Below are positions 1-8,814 of a stretch of 64,000 bases of DNA, piece by piece. The notes under the pieces were generated by a model, which saw nothing but the letters and a program-made list of their open reading frames with translations, had not been told where the DNA came from and did not search any database. The stretch's first letter is position 1. Every line of letters begins with the position of its first letter. Position numbers and translations under genes: made by a program. The stretch is from positions 1 through 64,000 of the forward strand of contig JAEZGX010000001.1 of assembly GCA_023416735.1 (NCBI GenBank). Reading direction: 5' to 3'. This DNA is from Verrucomicrobiota bacterium (GTDB lineage Bacteria > Verrucomicrobiota > Verrucomicrobiia > Opitutales > Opitutaceae).

Positions 1-33
1 AAAACTCCCAAGCTGCCCTGACAAAAATTTTAG

Positions 34-108
34 GGCGGGGTCTCCCGACCCCGCCGTCTCCAAAGCCCGACACCCCGCCCCGATTCGTCGGGGTGCTCGT
101 CGGGCTTT
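34..108 (+). terminator. tandem hairpins, probable terminator of a gene to the left
   Basis: Two hairpins lie in a row. The first has a 9-bp stem, GGCGGGGTC (34-42) with GACCCCGCC (47-55). The second pairs AAAGCCCGAC (62-71) with GTCGGGCTTT (99-108) and ACCCCG (72-77) with CGGGGT (89-94), and is followed on the plus strand by a short T-rich stretch. Frame 1 at the very left edge reads a few codons to a TGA at 19-21, so a plus-strand gene may end just inside the window, but too little is visible to call it. Confidence 0.55.
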
Positions 109-129
109 CTATTTCCCGACGTGTTTAGT

Positions 130-274
130 GGAAACCGCGAGAACGCAAAGTTACGCGAAGTTCGGAGGAGCGAGTGATGCTGTGAGCTCGGTGCGGCCCA
201 ACCGTTCGGCGACAGCTTTGGGTCTGTTGAAAACTGCCCTTGCCCTTCGCGCCTCCTCGCGTCCTTCGCGGTTC
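130..274. repeat. dispersed intergenic inverted repeat, copy 1
   Basis: The left arm near 130-160 (accgcgagaacgcaaag-like) is roughly complementary to the right arm near 244-274 (gcgtccttcgcggttc). The arms are built from a degenerate unit of the type gcaaag/gcgaag. It fills the gap downstream of the GT9-like gene. Similar elements occur at 9563-9680, 15559-15644, 19342-19436 and 26524-26583. Confidence 0.5.
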
Positions 275-291
275 ATTTGCATGCATACGGC

Positions 292-1248
292 TTAGTGTCC
301 GTTCGCGGTTCTTCTCACCGCCAACTCCCTCAACGCCCGCGCCACCCGCTCCATCACCGGTTCCCACTCGCCCGCGATTTCCTGCCGCCACAATTTCATC
401 GTCGGATACCACGGCGAATCGTCTCGTCCTTCCATCCAACGCCAATCCGTGTTCTTCGGCAGCAAGGTCCACGTTGGCACGCCCAGCGCTCCGGCCAAAT
501 GCGCGGCCAGCGTATCGACCGTGATCACCAAATCCATCATCGCGATCGCCTCCGCCAACGCGCTCACCGATTCCGGACACAACATCGGCCCGCACACCTC
601 CGGCCACTCGCTCGCCGCCGCGCGCTCCTGCAACACGTAAAGCCGCACCCCGGGCACCAGCGCGAGCAACGCGATCAATCCCGCCGGCACCCACCGCTCG
701 CGATCCCACTCGCCCGCGCGCCACGTCACGCCGACCGCCAGTTCACCTTTCAGGCGTTCGCCGCGCGGCACGCGCAGATAAGGCACGCGATTCGGAATCG
801 TCGCCAACGTCGTCCGAAAGATATGCGGCAGCTCCATCAGCTCCACGTCGATGTCGTATTCAGTTTCTGGAGTCCCGTCGTGCAGCGGCAGCAGCTCATC
901 GATCCCTTCCACCGTCTCCAAGAGCGGCATCAATCCCGGCTGCGCCCACACCACCACTTCCCGCGCGACGCTCTTCAGGATCGGCGCATAGCGGATGAAC
1001 TGCACCGTATCGCCCAGTCCGTGATAACACCGCACCAGCACGCGCTTACCCGCCAGCGACTCGCCGTTCCAGATCCACTGCTCGTGTCGCGGCAAATGCC
1101 AGCATCGCTCCCCCGCCCGTTCGCGCAGCACCGCGTCGCTGATCCGCCACGCCGCCTCGAAGTCGCCCGTTCGCATGCAACGCATCCAAGCCTCGCCCGA
1201 TGCCAACGGCTCGTTCATCGCCCCCGCTTCAAGCATCCGCTGTTCCAT
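292..1248 (-). CDS. GT9-like glycosyltransferase (ADP-heptose:LPS heptosyltransferase-related)
   Basis: A 318-residue protein. The segment YHGLGDTVQFIRY (about residues 74-86) and the C-terminal run DWRW...SPWYPTMKLWRQ are typical of the GT9-like domain often attached to TPR proteins; the N-terminal 60 residues may be a remnant helical repeat. By family it would move a sugar from a nucleotide donor, but the acceptor cannot be read. It is the last gene of a five-gene minus-strand operon and its start overlaps the 3' end of the phosphatase gene by 20 bases, implying coupled translation. Internal ATGs at 1237 and 1215 are alternative starts. The family call is fairly firm and the role in an inositol glycoconjugate pathway is inferred from context. 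Confidence 0.82.
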   Translation of the reverse strand: MEQRMLEAGAMNEPLASGEAWMRCMRTGDFEAAWRISDAVLRERAGERCWHLPRHEQWIWNGESLAGKRVLVRCYHGLGDTVQFIRYAPILKSVAREVVVWAQPGLMPLLETVEGIDELLPLHDGTPETEYDIDVELMELPHIFRTTLATIPNRVPYLRVPRGERLKGELAVGVTWRAGEWDRERWVPAGLIALLALVPGVRLYVLQERAAASEWPEVCGPMLCPESVSALAEAIAMMDLVITVDTLAAHLAGALGVPTWTLLPKNTDWRWMEGRDDSPWYPTMKLWRQEIAGEWEPVMERVARALRELAVRRTANGH

Positions 1249-1834
1249 GGGTGTCGTTCATTCGCAAAACCCTCGCCCCGAAATCGTCGATCGCGACCAC
1301 GCTGATCGACGCGAGACTGACCTCGATCCGCTCGAAGTGATCCAACGGCGCGCCTAAAAAATACCCTAAGGTCACGCGGATCGGATCGCCATGACTCACC
1401 AGCGCGACACCAGAATTTGGATACGCTTCGCGCAGCCGCAGCATCTCCCCGACAAATCGCGTCTGCACCTCGCCGATCGTCTCACCGCCCGGCACCCGCG
1501 TCCCGCTGCGAAACCGATTGAACTGCTTCCAGCTCTCCACCGCTTCGAGCTCCGCGAACGTCTTTCCCGTCCACTCACCGAACTCGATCTCGTGCAACCC
1601 CGCCAGCGTTTGCACCTCCACGCCGACTCTCCACGCGAGCGGCTGCGCCGTTTCCTGCGCCCGCTGCACCGGACTCGAACCAACGATCTCGATCCGCTCC
1701 GCCGCCAATCGACGCGCGATCGCCTCCGCCTGCCGCCGCCCGCGCGCGCTCAGCCCGATCCCCGGCGTCCGCCCCGCGAGCACATCCTCCGCCGCGTCTT
1801 TCTCCGCATGCCGGATCAAATAAAACGTCGTCAT
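1229..1834 (-). CDS. histidine phosphatase family protein
   Basis: A 201-residue member of the phosphoglycerate-mutase-like (histidine phosphatase) superfamily. The RH signature is LIRHAEKD (R8, H9), the second arginine is in SSPVQRAQ (R58), an acidic catalytic candidate lies in LHEIEFGEW (E82 or E84), and the second histidine is in VSHGDP (H148). All core residues are therefore present. It begins 30 bases after the inositol-3-phosphate synthase stop. Because that enzyme yields inositol 1-phosphate and no inositol monophosphatase is nearby, this phosphatase may perform the dephosphorylation; that is inference, as the family acts on many phosphoesters. Confidence 0.88.
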   Translation of the reverse strand: MTTFYLIRHAEKDAAEDVLAGRTPGIGLSARGRRQAEAIARRLAAERIEIVGSSPVQRAQETAQPLAWRVGVEVQTLAGLHEIEFGEWTGKTFAELEAVESWKQFNRFRSGTRVPGGETIGEVQTRFVGEMLRLREAYPNSGVALVSHGDPIRVTLGYFLGAPLDHFERIEVSLASISVVAIDDFGARVLRMNDTHGTADA

Positions 1835-1864
1835 CCTTCGGAGCGGAAAGCGCGCGCTTTTCCT

Positions 1865-3046
1865 CTACCCCTTCCCCAATCCCGCGGCACTTGCGCTCTG
1901 CACCATCGGCCGGTCCGCCGGCCGCTCATATGTAAATTCCCGAATGAACGCCTCCGTCCGTTCCCGCGCCTCATGATCCGTGAACTGCTCCGGCGGCGAC
2001 TTCATGAAATAACTCGCCGGCCCAATCAACGGCCCCGCCACGCCATGATCGAGCGCCAGCTTGATGCAGCGCACCGCATCGATCACCACACCCGCCGAAT
2101 TCGGCGAATCCCACACTTCGAGCTTCACCTCACATTTCAGCGGCACGTTTCCAAATGTCGTCCCGTGCATGTGAATGTAACACCACTTCTGATCCGTCAG
2201 CCAGGGCACGAAATCGCTCGGCCCCACGTGCACGTCCTTCGCCGGCATCGGTTCGCCCAACTGGCTCGTGACCGCATTCGTCTTCGAAATCTTTTTCGAA
2301 TCCAACCGCTCGCGTTCGAGCATGTTCAAAAAGTCCGTGTTGCCGCCGAAGTTCAGCTGATAGGTCTGATCCAGTTTCACGCCGCGCTCGCGGAATAGAT
2401 TCACCAGCATCCGATGCGTGATCGTCGCACCGACCTGCGACTTGATGTCGTCGCCGATGATTGGCAGCCCGCGCTCCACGAATCGCTGCTGCCAATACGG
2501 CTGCGACGCAATGAACACCGGGATGCAATTCACAAACCCGCACCCCGCCTCGAGCACCTGCTCCACATACCACTTCGTCGCCATCTCCGATCCCACTGGC
2601 AAATACGACACGACGACGTCCGTGCCCGTCTCGCGCAGGATCTTCACAATGTCATCCGTCGGTCCCGGCGCCTTCGTAATCTTTTCCGAAAGATATTTCC
2701 CGAGCCCGTCGTGCGTCATCCCGCGATGCACCTTCACGCCCAACTCCGGCACCTGCGCGAAGCGATACGTGTTGTTCGGCTCCGCATAAATCGCCTCGCC
2801 GAGATCGCGGCCGACCTTGTTCGCATCGATATCGAACGCCGCCGAAAACTCGATGTCGCGCACATGGTAGCCGCCGAGGTTCACATGCATCAAACCCGGC
2901 ACGCGCTCGTCCTCCGGCGCATTGCGATAAAACTCCACGCCTTGCACGAGCGACGACGCGCAATTCCCCACGCCGACAATCGCAACGCGCACTTTCCTCC
3001 GATGATCGGGCTCTCCCGCCCGCGGCCGTAATTTTGGAGCAATCAT
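1865..3046 (-). CDS. ino1: myo-inositol-1-phosphate synthase (inositol-3-phosphate synthase)
   Basis: A 393-residue NAD-dependent enzyme that isomerises glucose 6-phosphate to myo-inositol phosphate. The glycine-rich NAD loop is VAIVGVGNCASS (about residues 21-32). NFGGNTDFLNM and SKKISKTNAV match the catalytic domain, and the length fits the shorter prokaryotic type rather than the 500-residue eukaryotic type. The reading frame is open further upstream, but ATG at 3046 is preferred: it follows an AAAGGA ribosome site and sits 29 bases after the upstream stop. It lies in the middle of the glycosyltransferase/hydrolase operon, so the inositol is likely made for a glycoconjugate rather than catabolism. 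Confidence 0.95.
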   Translation of the reverse strand: MIAPKLRPRAGEPDHRRKVRVAIVGVGNCASSLVQGVEFYRNAPEDERVPGLMHVNLGGYHVRDIEFSAAFDIDANKVGRDLGEAIYAEPNNTYRFAQVPELGVKVHRGMTHDGLGKYLSEKITKAPGPTDDIVKILRETGTDVVVSYLPVGSEMATKWYVEQVLEAGCGFVNCIPVFIASQPYWQQRFVERGLPIIGDDIKSQVGATITHRMLVNLFRERGVKLDQTYQLNFGGNTDFLNMLERERLDSKKISKTNAVTSQLGEPMPAKDVHVGPSDFVPWLTDQKWCYIHMHGTTFGNVPLKCEVKLEVWDSPNSAGVVIDAVRCIKLALDHGVAGPLIGPASYFMKSPPEQFTDHEARERTEAFIREFTYERPADRPMVQSASAAGLGKG

Positions 3047-3075
3047 GTTAAAAATCCTTTGTTGTTCCGCCTTCT

Positions 3076-4023
3076 TCAAATCGCCGCCGCCGGCTCCGCC
3101 GCTGCCGGCACGAACGACCGCAGCTCCGCGGTTTTCGTCCCGCCATACCGCCGCACCATCCGCGCACAAAACTCCGCATACTCGTCAATCACCAGCGGCG
3201 GACTCGTGTGATGCGGCTGCACCCCGCGATGCTCCGGCGTGAAACAAAACGTCAGCGTCACATCGAACTCCGCCAGCGCTTCCATCTGCCGGTCGAACCA
3301 CGCGTCCGCGTTCGGTCGGAAACTATCCGCCCAACTCAGTCCCGTGCGCAGATACTTCACGCCCAATTCGCGCATCCACCGCACCCCATCGTCCAGCCGG
3401 TGATCCTCGAAATGAAACCACTGGCAAATCCCCATCTCCGGCGTGTGCCGCCGAAACTCCTCCGCCGCCGGCTTCGCCGATCCGTCCTCCCGCAGCAGTC
3501 CCATGTAGAAATGCCGGTAATACGCCGACCCTTCCGCCTCCTTGTGCCGCGTCGTCGCCGGCCATGCCTTCGGCAAATCGTATAAGCTATACCAATGAAT
3601 CCGCGGCACGCGCCCGACCAGTAACTCCGCCGTGCGACTCAAACCAAACACCTGCACCTCCTCCGCGCCAAACGTCGACACGCCCACCTCCGAAACCCAG
3701 ATCGGTAACGAGGTCACCGCCCTGATCTCCGCCAGCTTCGCCGGCCAGTCGTTGATCTGCCAATGATTCCAATCGAGCGGAAATCCGTGCACCGCGATCA
3801 CGTCCAATTTATCGAGCACGCCTTTCTCCGCCATATTCCGCGTGAAGCCCGCATCGATCGGCGACATCCCGCCCAACACGCGCAACAACCCCGGCCGCTC
3901 CGCCGCCACCGCATCCGCCGCGCGTTTCACCATCTCCGCAAACATGCCCCACTCCGGATCGATTTCGAAGGCCCAGTGGGACTTGTTGTTCGGCTCGTTC
4001 CAAAACATCACTGCTTCAACCAT
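3076..4023 (-). CDS. clan GH-A glycoside hydrolase (beta-xylosidase-like), apparently circularly permuted
   Basis: A 315-residue protein with both clan GH-A catalytic glutamates. FWNEP puts the acid/base at E10, and WVSEVGVST puts the nucleophile at E112. The 102-residue spacing suits strands beta-4 to beta-7 of a GH-A barrel. In a normal barrel about 150 residues precede the NEP motif; here almost none do. Instead, a stretch resembling the usual N-terminal half (GVRWMRELGVKYLRTGLSW, then FDVTLTFCFTPEH) follows at about residues 198-292. This is best explained by circular permutation. Substrate is unknown. The start is weakly supported: no strong ribosome site, and the frame is open for a short way upstream. 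It sits between the CgeB-type transferase and ino1. Confidence 0.8.
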   Translation of the reverse strand: MVEAVMFWNEPNNKSHWAFEIDPEWGMFAEMVKRAADAVAAERPGLLRVLGGMSPIDAGFTRNMAEKGVLDKLDVIAVHGFPLDWNHWQINDWPAKLAEIRAVTSLPIWVSEVGVSTFGAEEVQVFGLSRTAELLVGRVPRIHWYSLYDLPKAWPATTRHKEAEGSAYYRHFYMGLLREDGSAKPAAEEFRRHTPEMGICQWFHFEDHRLDDGVRWMRELGVKYLRTGLSWADSFRPNADAWFDRQMEALAEFDVTLTFCFTPEHRGVQPHHTSPPLVIDEYAEFCARMVRRYGGTKTAELRSFVPAAAEPAAAI

Positions 4024-4058
4024 GGTCGTATCCGTTTTTTGAATGCTTGATTCGCGCC

Positions 4059-5201
4059 CTAGGCCTCCACCAGATCGCCCGCGCCTCGCACCGGCAGTTG
4101 CGCTCGGATCCTCGCGAGTTCCGCCTCTTCGGGCGCGCGTTGGGTGTTTTCGATGATCGCTTCGAGATGCCGCGCCCGGTGCGCCGCCGTATGCTCGTCG
4201 AGCACGCGTTCCCGCGCGGCGTGCGCTATTTTTCCGAGTTGTTCATCCGACAGCTCCATCGCCGCCACCGCGTCGTCCGTGCTCTGCGCCACGACGATTT
4301 CCTGCCCCGGCTCGAAGAACAACTCCAAGCCTTCCCAACGATCGCTCAAAATCGGCACACCCCACGCCGCCGCTTCGAACAACCGCCGCGAGGGGCAATA
4401 CCCCCGCTCCTTCATCGCTTTCCGCGTGATGTTCAACGTGAGCCGTGACGACGAATAAAACGTCGGATGCTGCCCAGGCTCCACCTGCTGCGCGAAATAG
4501 ATGTTATCCAGCCACGGCAAATCCGGCGGATACTCCGCACCTCCAATCAGGAATTTTTTCCCTCCACAGCGTCGCGCGGTCTCCACGAAGAGCTCTTCCA
4601 ACGCCCGCTGACGGTCCGCCGCATAGGTGCCGAGATACGAGAGATCCGCCGCAAATTTCTCGTCCGCCGGCACGCGCCGATGCGCCTCCGGATCCACGCT
4701 GCCATACAGCGCCGCCACGCGCCGCGCTTTCAGCTTCCGCTGCAACTCCTCCAGCGCCCGTCCGCCCGTGTAACTCAGCACCAAGTCGAAATCCCCCAGT
4801 CCTCGCGCGCCGAGATAGCTCACCGGCTGATCGAACTCCGATCCACCCAATGTCACTGCCGGATCCAAATCGTAAAACGTCCGCAATTGCGCCCGCGACT
4901 CCAAGACCAGCTCGATCGCGGCCAACGCATCCGGACAACCCGACGTCACCATCGCCACATCTGCCTCCGCCAAATGCCGGCGCGCCAAATAACGCACCTT
5001 GTTGAAATCCTCATAGAGCCGCAGCTCGCCGTCCGGCCACTCCGTCAGATCGCGATGCGCCGCATGATGCGGCACCTCGCGTTCGAAAAACACAATCTTG
5101 TGCCCGCGCTGCGCCAGCGCCCGACCCAACCCCCGCCACAACGTCGCATGCCCATTCCCCCAGGAGGAGCTGATCGTAAGTCCAAAGATAACAAATTTCA
5201 T
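4059..5201 (-). CDS. CgeB-type glycosyltransferase
   Basis: A 380-residue protein starting MKFVIFGLTISSSWGNGHA. The N-terminal half has a GT-B style Rossmann start and the C-terminal half carries the donor-binding type segment CPSRRLFEAAAWGVPILSD (about residues 275-293), as in CgeB/spore-maturation-type glycosyltransferases. The frame continues open far upstream, but that part is antisense to mutS, so the ATG at 5201 is used. It is the first gene of the operon running to 292, and its promoter should lie in the 243-base gap shared with the divergent mutS gene. Sugar donor and acceptor are unknown. Confidence 0.85.
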   Translation of the reverse strand: MKFVIFGLTISSSWGNGHATLWRGLGRALAQRGHKIVFFEREVPHHAAHRDLTEWPDGELRLYEDFNKVRYLARRHLAEADVAMVTSGCPDALAAIELVLESRAQLRTFYDLDPAVTLGGSEFDQPVSYLGARGLGDFDLVLSYTGGRALEELQRKLKARRVAALYGSVDPEAHRRVPADEKFAADLSYLGTYAADRQRALEELFVETARRCGGKKFLIGGAEYPPDLPWLDNIYFAQQVEPGQHPTFYSSSRLTLNITRKAMKERGYCPSRRLFEAAAWGVPILSDRWEGLELFFEPGQEIVVAQSTDDAVAAMELSDEQLGKIAHAARERVLDEHTAAHRARHLEAIIENTQRAPEEAELARIRAQLPVRGAGDLVEA

Positions 5202-5444
5202 GCGGGCGTGCGCTCGCCGACTGACTGCGTCGAGCCCAGCAAAGTAGCTGATCGCCCAACTCCCCGACAGGGGGCGAACTTCCGGAGCGCCTCCCCGGGA
5301 TTTCGCCGGAAACCGCATGGTGAACCTCGGACCGCACTCAAACGAACACCCCGCAACCGGCCTGGCGTCAGCCCCACCTCGCAACGGGACGAATTTTATC
5401 GTGTATTTCTGCCGTTTCGTGATTTCGCTCGGCCTTCCGCTTCC

Positions 5445-8012
5445 ATGTCGTCCGATCCCGCGAAACTCACCCCGATGATGCAGCAATACTTCGAGGTGAA
5501 GCGTGGCCTCCCGCGCGATACCTTGCTGCTCTTCCGCCTCGGGGACTTCTTCGAACTTTTCTTCGACGACGCCATCGTCGCCTCCCGCCTGCTCGGGCTT
5601 ACCCTGACCAAACGTCAGGACCATCCCATGGCCGGCCTCCCGGCCCACGCCGCCGACACCTACGTTTCCAAACTTCTCGCCGTGGGCAAAAAGGTCGCGA
5701 TCTGCGACCAGGCCGAACCCGCCAAAGCCGGCAAACTCGTCCGCCGCCAGCTCACGCGTATCCTTTCTCCTGGGACAACCCTCGCCGCCAACCAACTCGA
5801 CGCCGCGCGCAATCACTACCTTTGCGCCGTTGCTTTCGACAAACACGGCCTCCACGCCGCCTGGCTCGATCTTTCCACCGGCGAATTCAAAATCGCGACT
5901 GATCCGCAAATCGCGAACCTCCTTCCCGTCCTCACCGCGCTCGATCCTGCCGAACTTCTCCTCATCGAGGGCGAACTCGAAAAATGGCGCGGAGCCCCGC
6001 ACGACCAAACCGCCGTCCACGCGCTCTGCGCCTTCTGTTCGTCGCGCCTGGTCTCCGAACTCGCCGGCTATCACTTCGAGACCACCACCGGCGCGAAAAC
6101 CGTGATGGATACGCTCGGCGTCCTTAACCTCCAAGGTTTCGGCCTCGCGCACACCCACGCCGCCCTCGGCCCCGCCGGCGCGCTCGTTTACTACGCGACC
6201 GAAAATCTCTGCGCCAAACCGGAAAACCTCCGCAACCTTCAGGAATACCGCAGCGCCCGCACGCTCCTCCTCGATCCCGCCACGCTCCGAAATCTCGAAA
6301 TCTTTCAATCCGCGCGCGGCACCCGCGAGGGCTCTCTCCTCGCCGCCGTCAACCGCACTTCCACTGCCGCCGGCGCCCGCCTTCTCGAACGCTGGCTCGC
6401 CGCGCCCCCGCTCGATCTCGCCGAGCTCAACCGCCGCCAATCCATCGTCGGCGAACTCCGCGAGCAACCCACGCGTCTCCTCGCGCTCCGCGATCTCCTC
6501 GCCCAGGTCCGCGACATCCCGCGCATCCTCGGCCGCCTCCAAAACCGCCTCCGCAACCCCCGCGAACTCGGCGGCATCCGCGACACGCTCGGCCAGCTCC
6601 CCACCCTCAACACCGAGCTCGCCGCGTTCTCCTCCTCTCAAATCTCAAATCTCAAATCTCAGATTCAAGAGCTGCCGTCCTTGCGACAGCTCTTGACCAA
6701 CGCGCTCGCCGACGAACTCCCGAACGATCTCTCCGACGGCAACTACATCCGCGCCGGCTACGACGCCGAACTCGACCGTCTCCGTTCTTTAACTACAGAC
6801 AACAAAACCTGGCTCTCCGACCTCGAACGCGCCGAACAGGAACGCACCGGCATCCGCAGCCTCAAGGTCCGCTACACGGGAAATTTCGGCTACTACATCG
6901 AGGTCACCAAAGCCAACCTCCACCTCGTCCCGCCCGACTACATCCGCCGGCAGACCACCGTCGGCGGCGAGCGCTACGTCACCGACGCCCTCAAGCAAAA
7001 GGAAAAGGAAATCTTCCACGCCGAGGAAAACGCCCTCGCGCGCGAGCTCGAACTCTTCAACCAGCTCGTCGCCGCGATCCTCGACGAATCCATCGCGCTC
7101 GCCCAAACCGCCGACGCGCTCGCCGAACTCGACGTCCTCACTGGCTGGGCCCTCCTTGCCCGCGAATGGGATTACTGCCGGCCCGTGCTCGACGATTCCG
7201 ACACGCTCGAAATCGTCGACGGACGCCACCCCGTCGTCGAACAAATGCTCCGTTCGCTCGACACCGTCACCGCTCGCGGCGCGAGCGCCGGCTTCGTCGC
7301 GAACGACACGCTTCTTTCCTCCACCGAAGCCCAGATCGCGCTCATCACCGGCCCCAACATGGCCGGCAAATCGACCTACATCCGCCAGGTCGCGCTCATC
7401 ACCCTGCTCGCCCAAATCGGCTGCTGGGTCCCGGCCAAATCGTGCCGCGTCGGCCTCGTCGATCGCATCTTCTCCCGCGTCGGCGCCAGCGACGACCTCG
7501 CTCGCGGCAACTCGACCTTCATGGTCGAGATGAACGAAACCGCCAACATCCTCAACAACGCCACCGATCGCTCGCTGATCATCCTCGACGAAATTGGCCG
7601 CGGCACCTCCACCTACGACGGCCTCTCGATCGCGTGGGCCGTTGTCGAACATCTCCACCGCGACGCCGCCCGCGGCCCGCGCACGCTCTTCGCGACGCAT
7701 TATCAGGAGCTTACCCAGCTCGAAAAACACCTGTCGCGCCTCCGCAACTTCTCCGTCGCCGTGAAGGAGTGGAACGACGAAATCGTCTTCGTCCGCCGCG
7801 TGATCCCCGGCGCCGCCGACCGCAGCTACGGCATCCAAGTCGCCCGCCTTGCCGGCCTTCCGCTCACGGTCATCGACCGCGCGAAAACGATCCTCAGCCG
7901 CCTCGAAAGCGACGACACCAGCGTCTCCCTCCCCGCCGCCGCGCCGCAGGCGAAGCCGAAGAAAAAAATCTCCGTCACTCCCACCGACGACTCGCAGCTG
8001 AGTTTGCTGTAA
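5445..8012 (+). CDS. mutS: DNA mismatch repair protein MutS
   Basis: An 855-residue MutS1. The mismatch-reading Phe-X-Glu motif is in GDFFELF (F35, E37; usually FYE). The ATPase has GPNMAGKST (about residue 637), STFMVEMNET, DEIGRGTSTYDG and ATHYQEL. The frame is open upstream to 4467, but that stretch is antisense to the CgeB-type gene, so ATG at 5445 is chosen. An in-frame low-complexity insertion encoding SSQISNLKSQIQE sits near residues 395-408 in the lever region. The last 25 codons include a Lys/Pro/Ala-rich tail, and a 52-base piece of it is repeated at 9489-9540. Confidence 0.97.
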   Translation: MSSDPAKLTPMMQQYFEVKRGLPRDTLLLFRLGDFFELFFDDAIVASRLLGLTLTKRQDHPMAGLPAHAADTYVSKLLAVGKKVAICDQAEPAKAGKLVRRQLTRILSPGTTLAANQLDAARNHYLCAVAFDKHGLHAAWLDLSTGEFKIATDPQIANLLPVLTALDPAELLLIEGELEKWRGAPHDQTAVHALCAFCSSRLVSELAGYHFETTTGAKTVMDTLGVLNLQGFGLAHTHAALGPAGALVYYATENLCAKPENLRNLQEYRSARTLLLDPATLRNLEIFQSARGTREGSLLAAVNRTSTAAGARLLERWLAAPPLDLAELNRRQSIVGELREQPTRLLALRDLLAQVRDIPRILGRLQNRLRNPRELGGIRDTLGQLPTLNTELAAFSSSQISNLKSQIQELPSLRQLLTNALADELPNDLSDGNYIRAGYDAELDRLRSLTTDNKTWLSDLERAEQERTGIRSLKVRYTGNFGYYIEVTKANLHLVPPDYIRRQTTVGGERYVTDALKQKEKEIFHAEENALARELELFNQLVAAILDESIALAQTADALAELDVLTGWALLAREWDYCRPVLDDSDTLEIVDGRHPVVEQMLRSLDTVTARGASAGFVANDTLLSSTEAQIALITGPNMAGKSTYIRQVALITLLAQIGCWVPAKSCRVGLVDRIFSRVGASDDLARGNSTFMVEMNETANILNNATDRSLIILDEIGRGTSTYDGLSIAWAVVEHLHRDAARGPRTLFATHYQELTQLEKHLSRLRNFSVAVKEWNDEIVFVRRVIPGAADRSYGIQVARLAGLPLTVIDRAKTILSRLESDDTSVSLPAAAPQAKPKKKISVTPTDDSQLSLL
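6636..6667. repeat. short tandem heptamer-like repeat inside mutS
   Basis: The unit tctcaaa is repeated about four times in frame, ending cagattcaag. It encodes QISNLKSQI, which looks foreign to the MutS fold. Comparable decayed tandem words occur at 21099-21138, 23614-23649 and 47566-47592. Confidence 0.6.
7903..7966 (+). repeat. mutS 3' segment, copy 1 of a direct repeat
   Basis: Thirty-seven identical bases (7903-7939) plus cgaagccgaagaaaaa (7951-7966) recur at 9489-9540; the second copy lacks about 12 intervening bases. Copy 1 is part of the mutS coding sequence. Confidence 0.85.
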
Positions 8013-8095
8013 GTGACCCGCTGGCGCGAAAGACCCCGGTGGCTCACGAAGGCCGGCGAATTACGCGGCGCGTCATGCCGCACGTGGCGTAACGT

Positions 8096-8734
8096 CTATC
8101 GGGCGCTTCGCGTGCTATCCATCGTGGCCGCTCGATATTCCGGACGTCCATTGAGACGATATGTCTGAATGATCACCCCGCTGGACGTCGGTCGCGATTC
8201 GACCAGCTCGAGCCCTTTGTCCGGGCCGGTGTCGGCGAAGAGTCGCGTGCCTTGACCGAGGACCAGGGGACAAATGAAGAGGTTGATCTCATCAACCAGG
8301 TCGTTGTCGAACAGCCAGCGGACGAGCTTACCGCTGCCGTGCACTTGCAGCTCACCTCCTGGCCTGGCCTTGAGCTCGCGGACCGCGGCGGCGATGTCTC
8401 CTGAGAGGACGCTAGTCTTCGCCCACTTCGGGTCGCGGAGTGTGTTTGAGACGACGTATTTGGGGCGCGTATTCAATGCCACCGCGACGAGGTTGTCCGG
8501 CGGGATCTCTTTGATCGCGCCCCACGATCCGGCAAAAACCTCGTAGGTCCACCGGCCGAAGAGGAAGGCGTCCGCGCGCGCATAAACCTTTCCCAACGCA
8601 TCCCCGGTCTCATCGTCGAAGACCGGCGCAGCCCATCCGCCGCGCGTAAAGCCGCCGCGGCGATCTTCGTCCGGCGCGCCGAGTCCCTGCATCACTCCGT
8701 CTACGGAAACCATGGTCGTGGTCGTCAACTTCAT
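8096..8734 (-). CDS. dihydrofolate reductase family protein (RibD C-terminal domain)
   Basis: A 212-residue protein with the RibD_C/DHFR-like fold: TTTMVSVDGVMQG at the N terminus, FLFGRWTYEVF, then VHGSGKLVRWL and LVLGQGTRLF. Such stand-alone proteins (YwjB/YyaP type) bind NADPH, but their substrates are mostly unknown. ATG at 8734 follows a good AGAAGGAG ribosome site. It is 80 bases downstream of a second member of the same family, so the two are probably one operon. It has no obvious link to mutS, and the pair sits between two copies of the mutS end. Confidence 0.88.
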   Translation of the reverse strand: MKLTTTTMVSVDGVMQGLGAPDEDRRGGFTRGGWAAPVFDDETGDALGKVYARADAFLFGRWTYEVFAGSWGAIKEIPPDNLVAVALNTRPKYVVSNTLRDPKWAKTSVLSGDIAAAVRELKARPGGELQVHGSGKLVRWLFDNDLVDEINLFICPLVLGQGTRLFADTGPDKGLELVESRPTSSGVIIQTYRLNGRPEYRAATMDSTRSAR

Positions 8735-8814
8735 GGTCGGGCTCCTTCTGGTTGGTGGTCGGTTGACAGTGCCCGTGGGTTCAGGTCGGCTGCTCGAAGG
8801 ATCGGCAGAGCACC

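Noticed and set aside
5202..6641. Long minus-strand extension of the CgeB-type gene (would make 860 residues)
   Set aside because: The extra 480 residues are antisense to mutS and have shadow-type Glu/Gly/Ala composition; the glycosyltransferase similarity starts at 5201.
6789..7838. 349-codon minus-strand frame inside mutS
   Set aside because: Antisense to the conserved MutS ATPase; Asp/Val/Gly-rich shadow of high-GC coding sequence.
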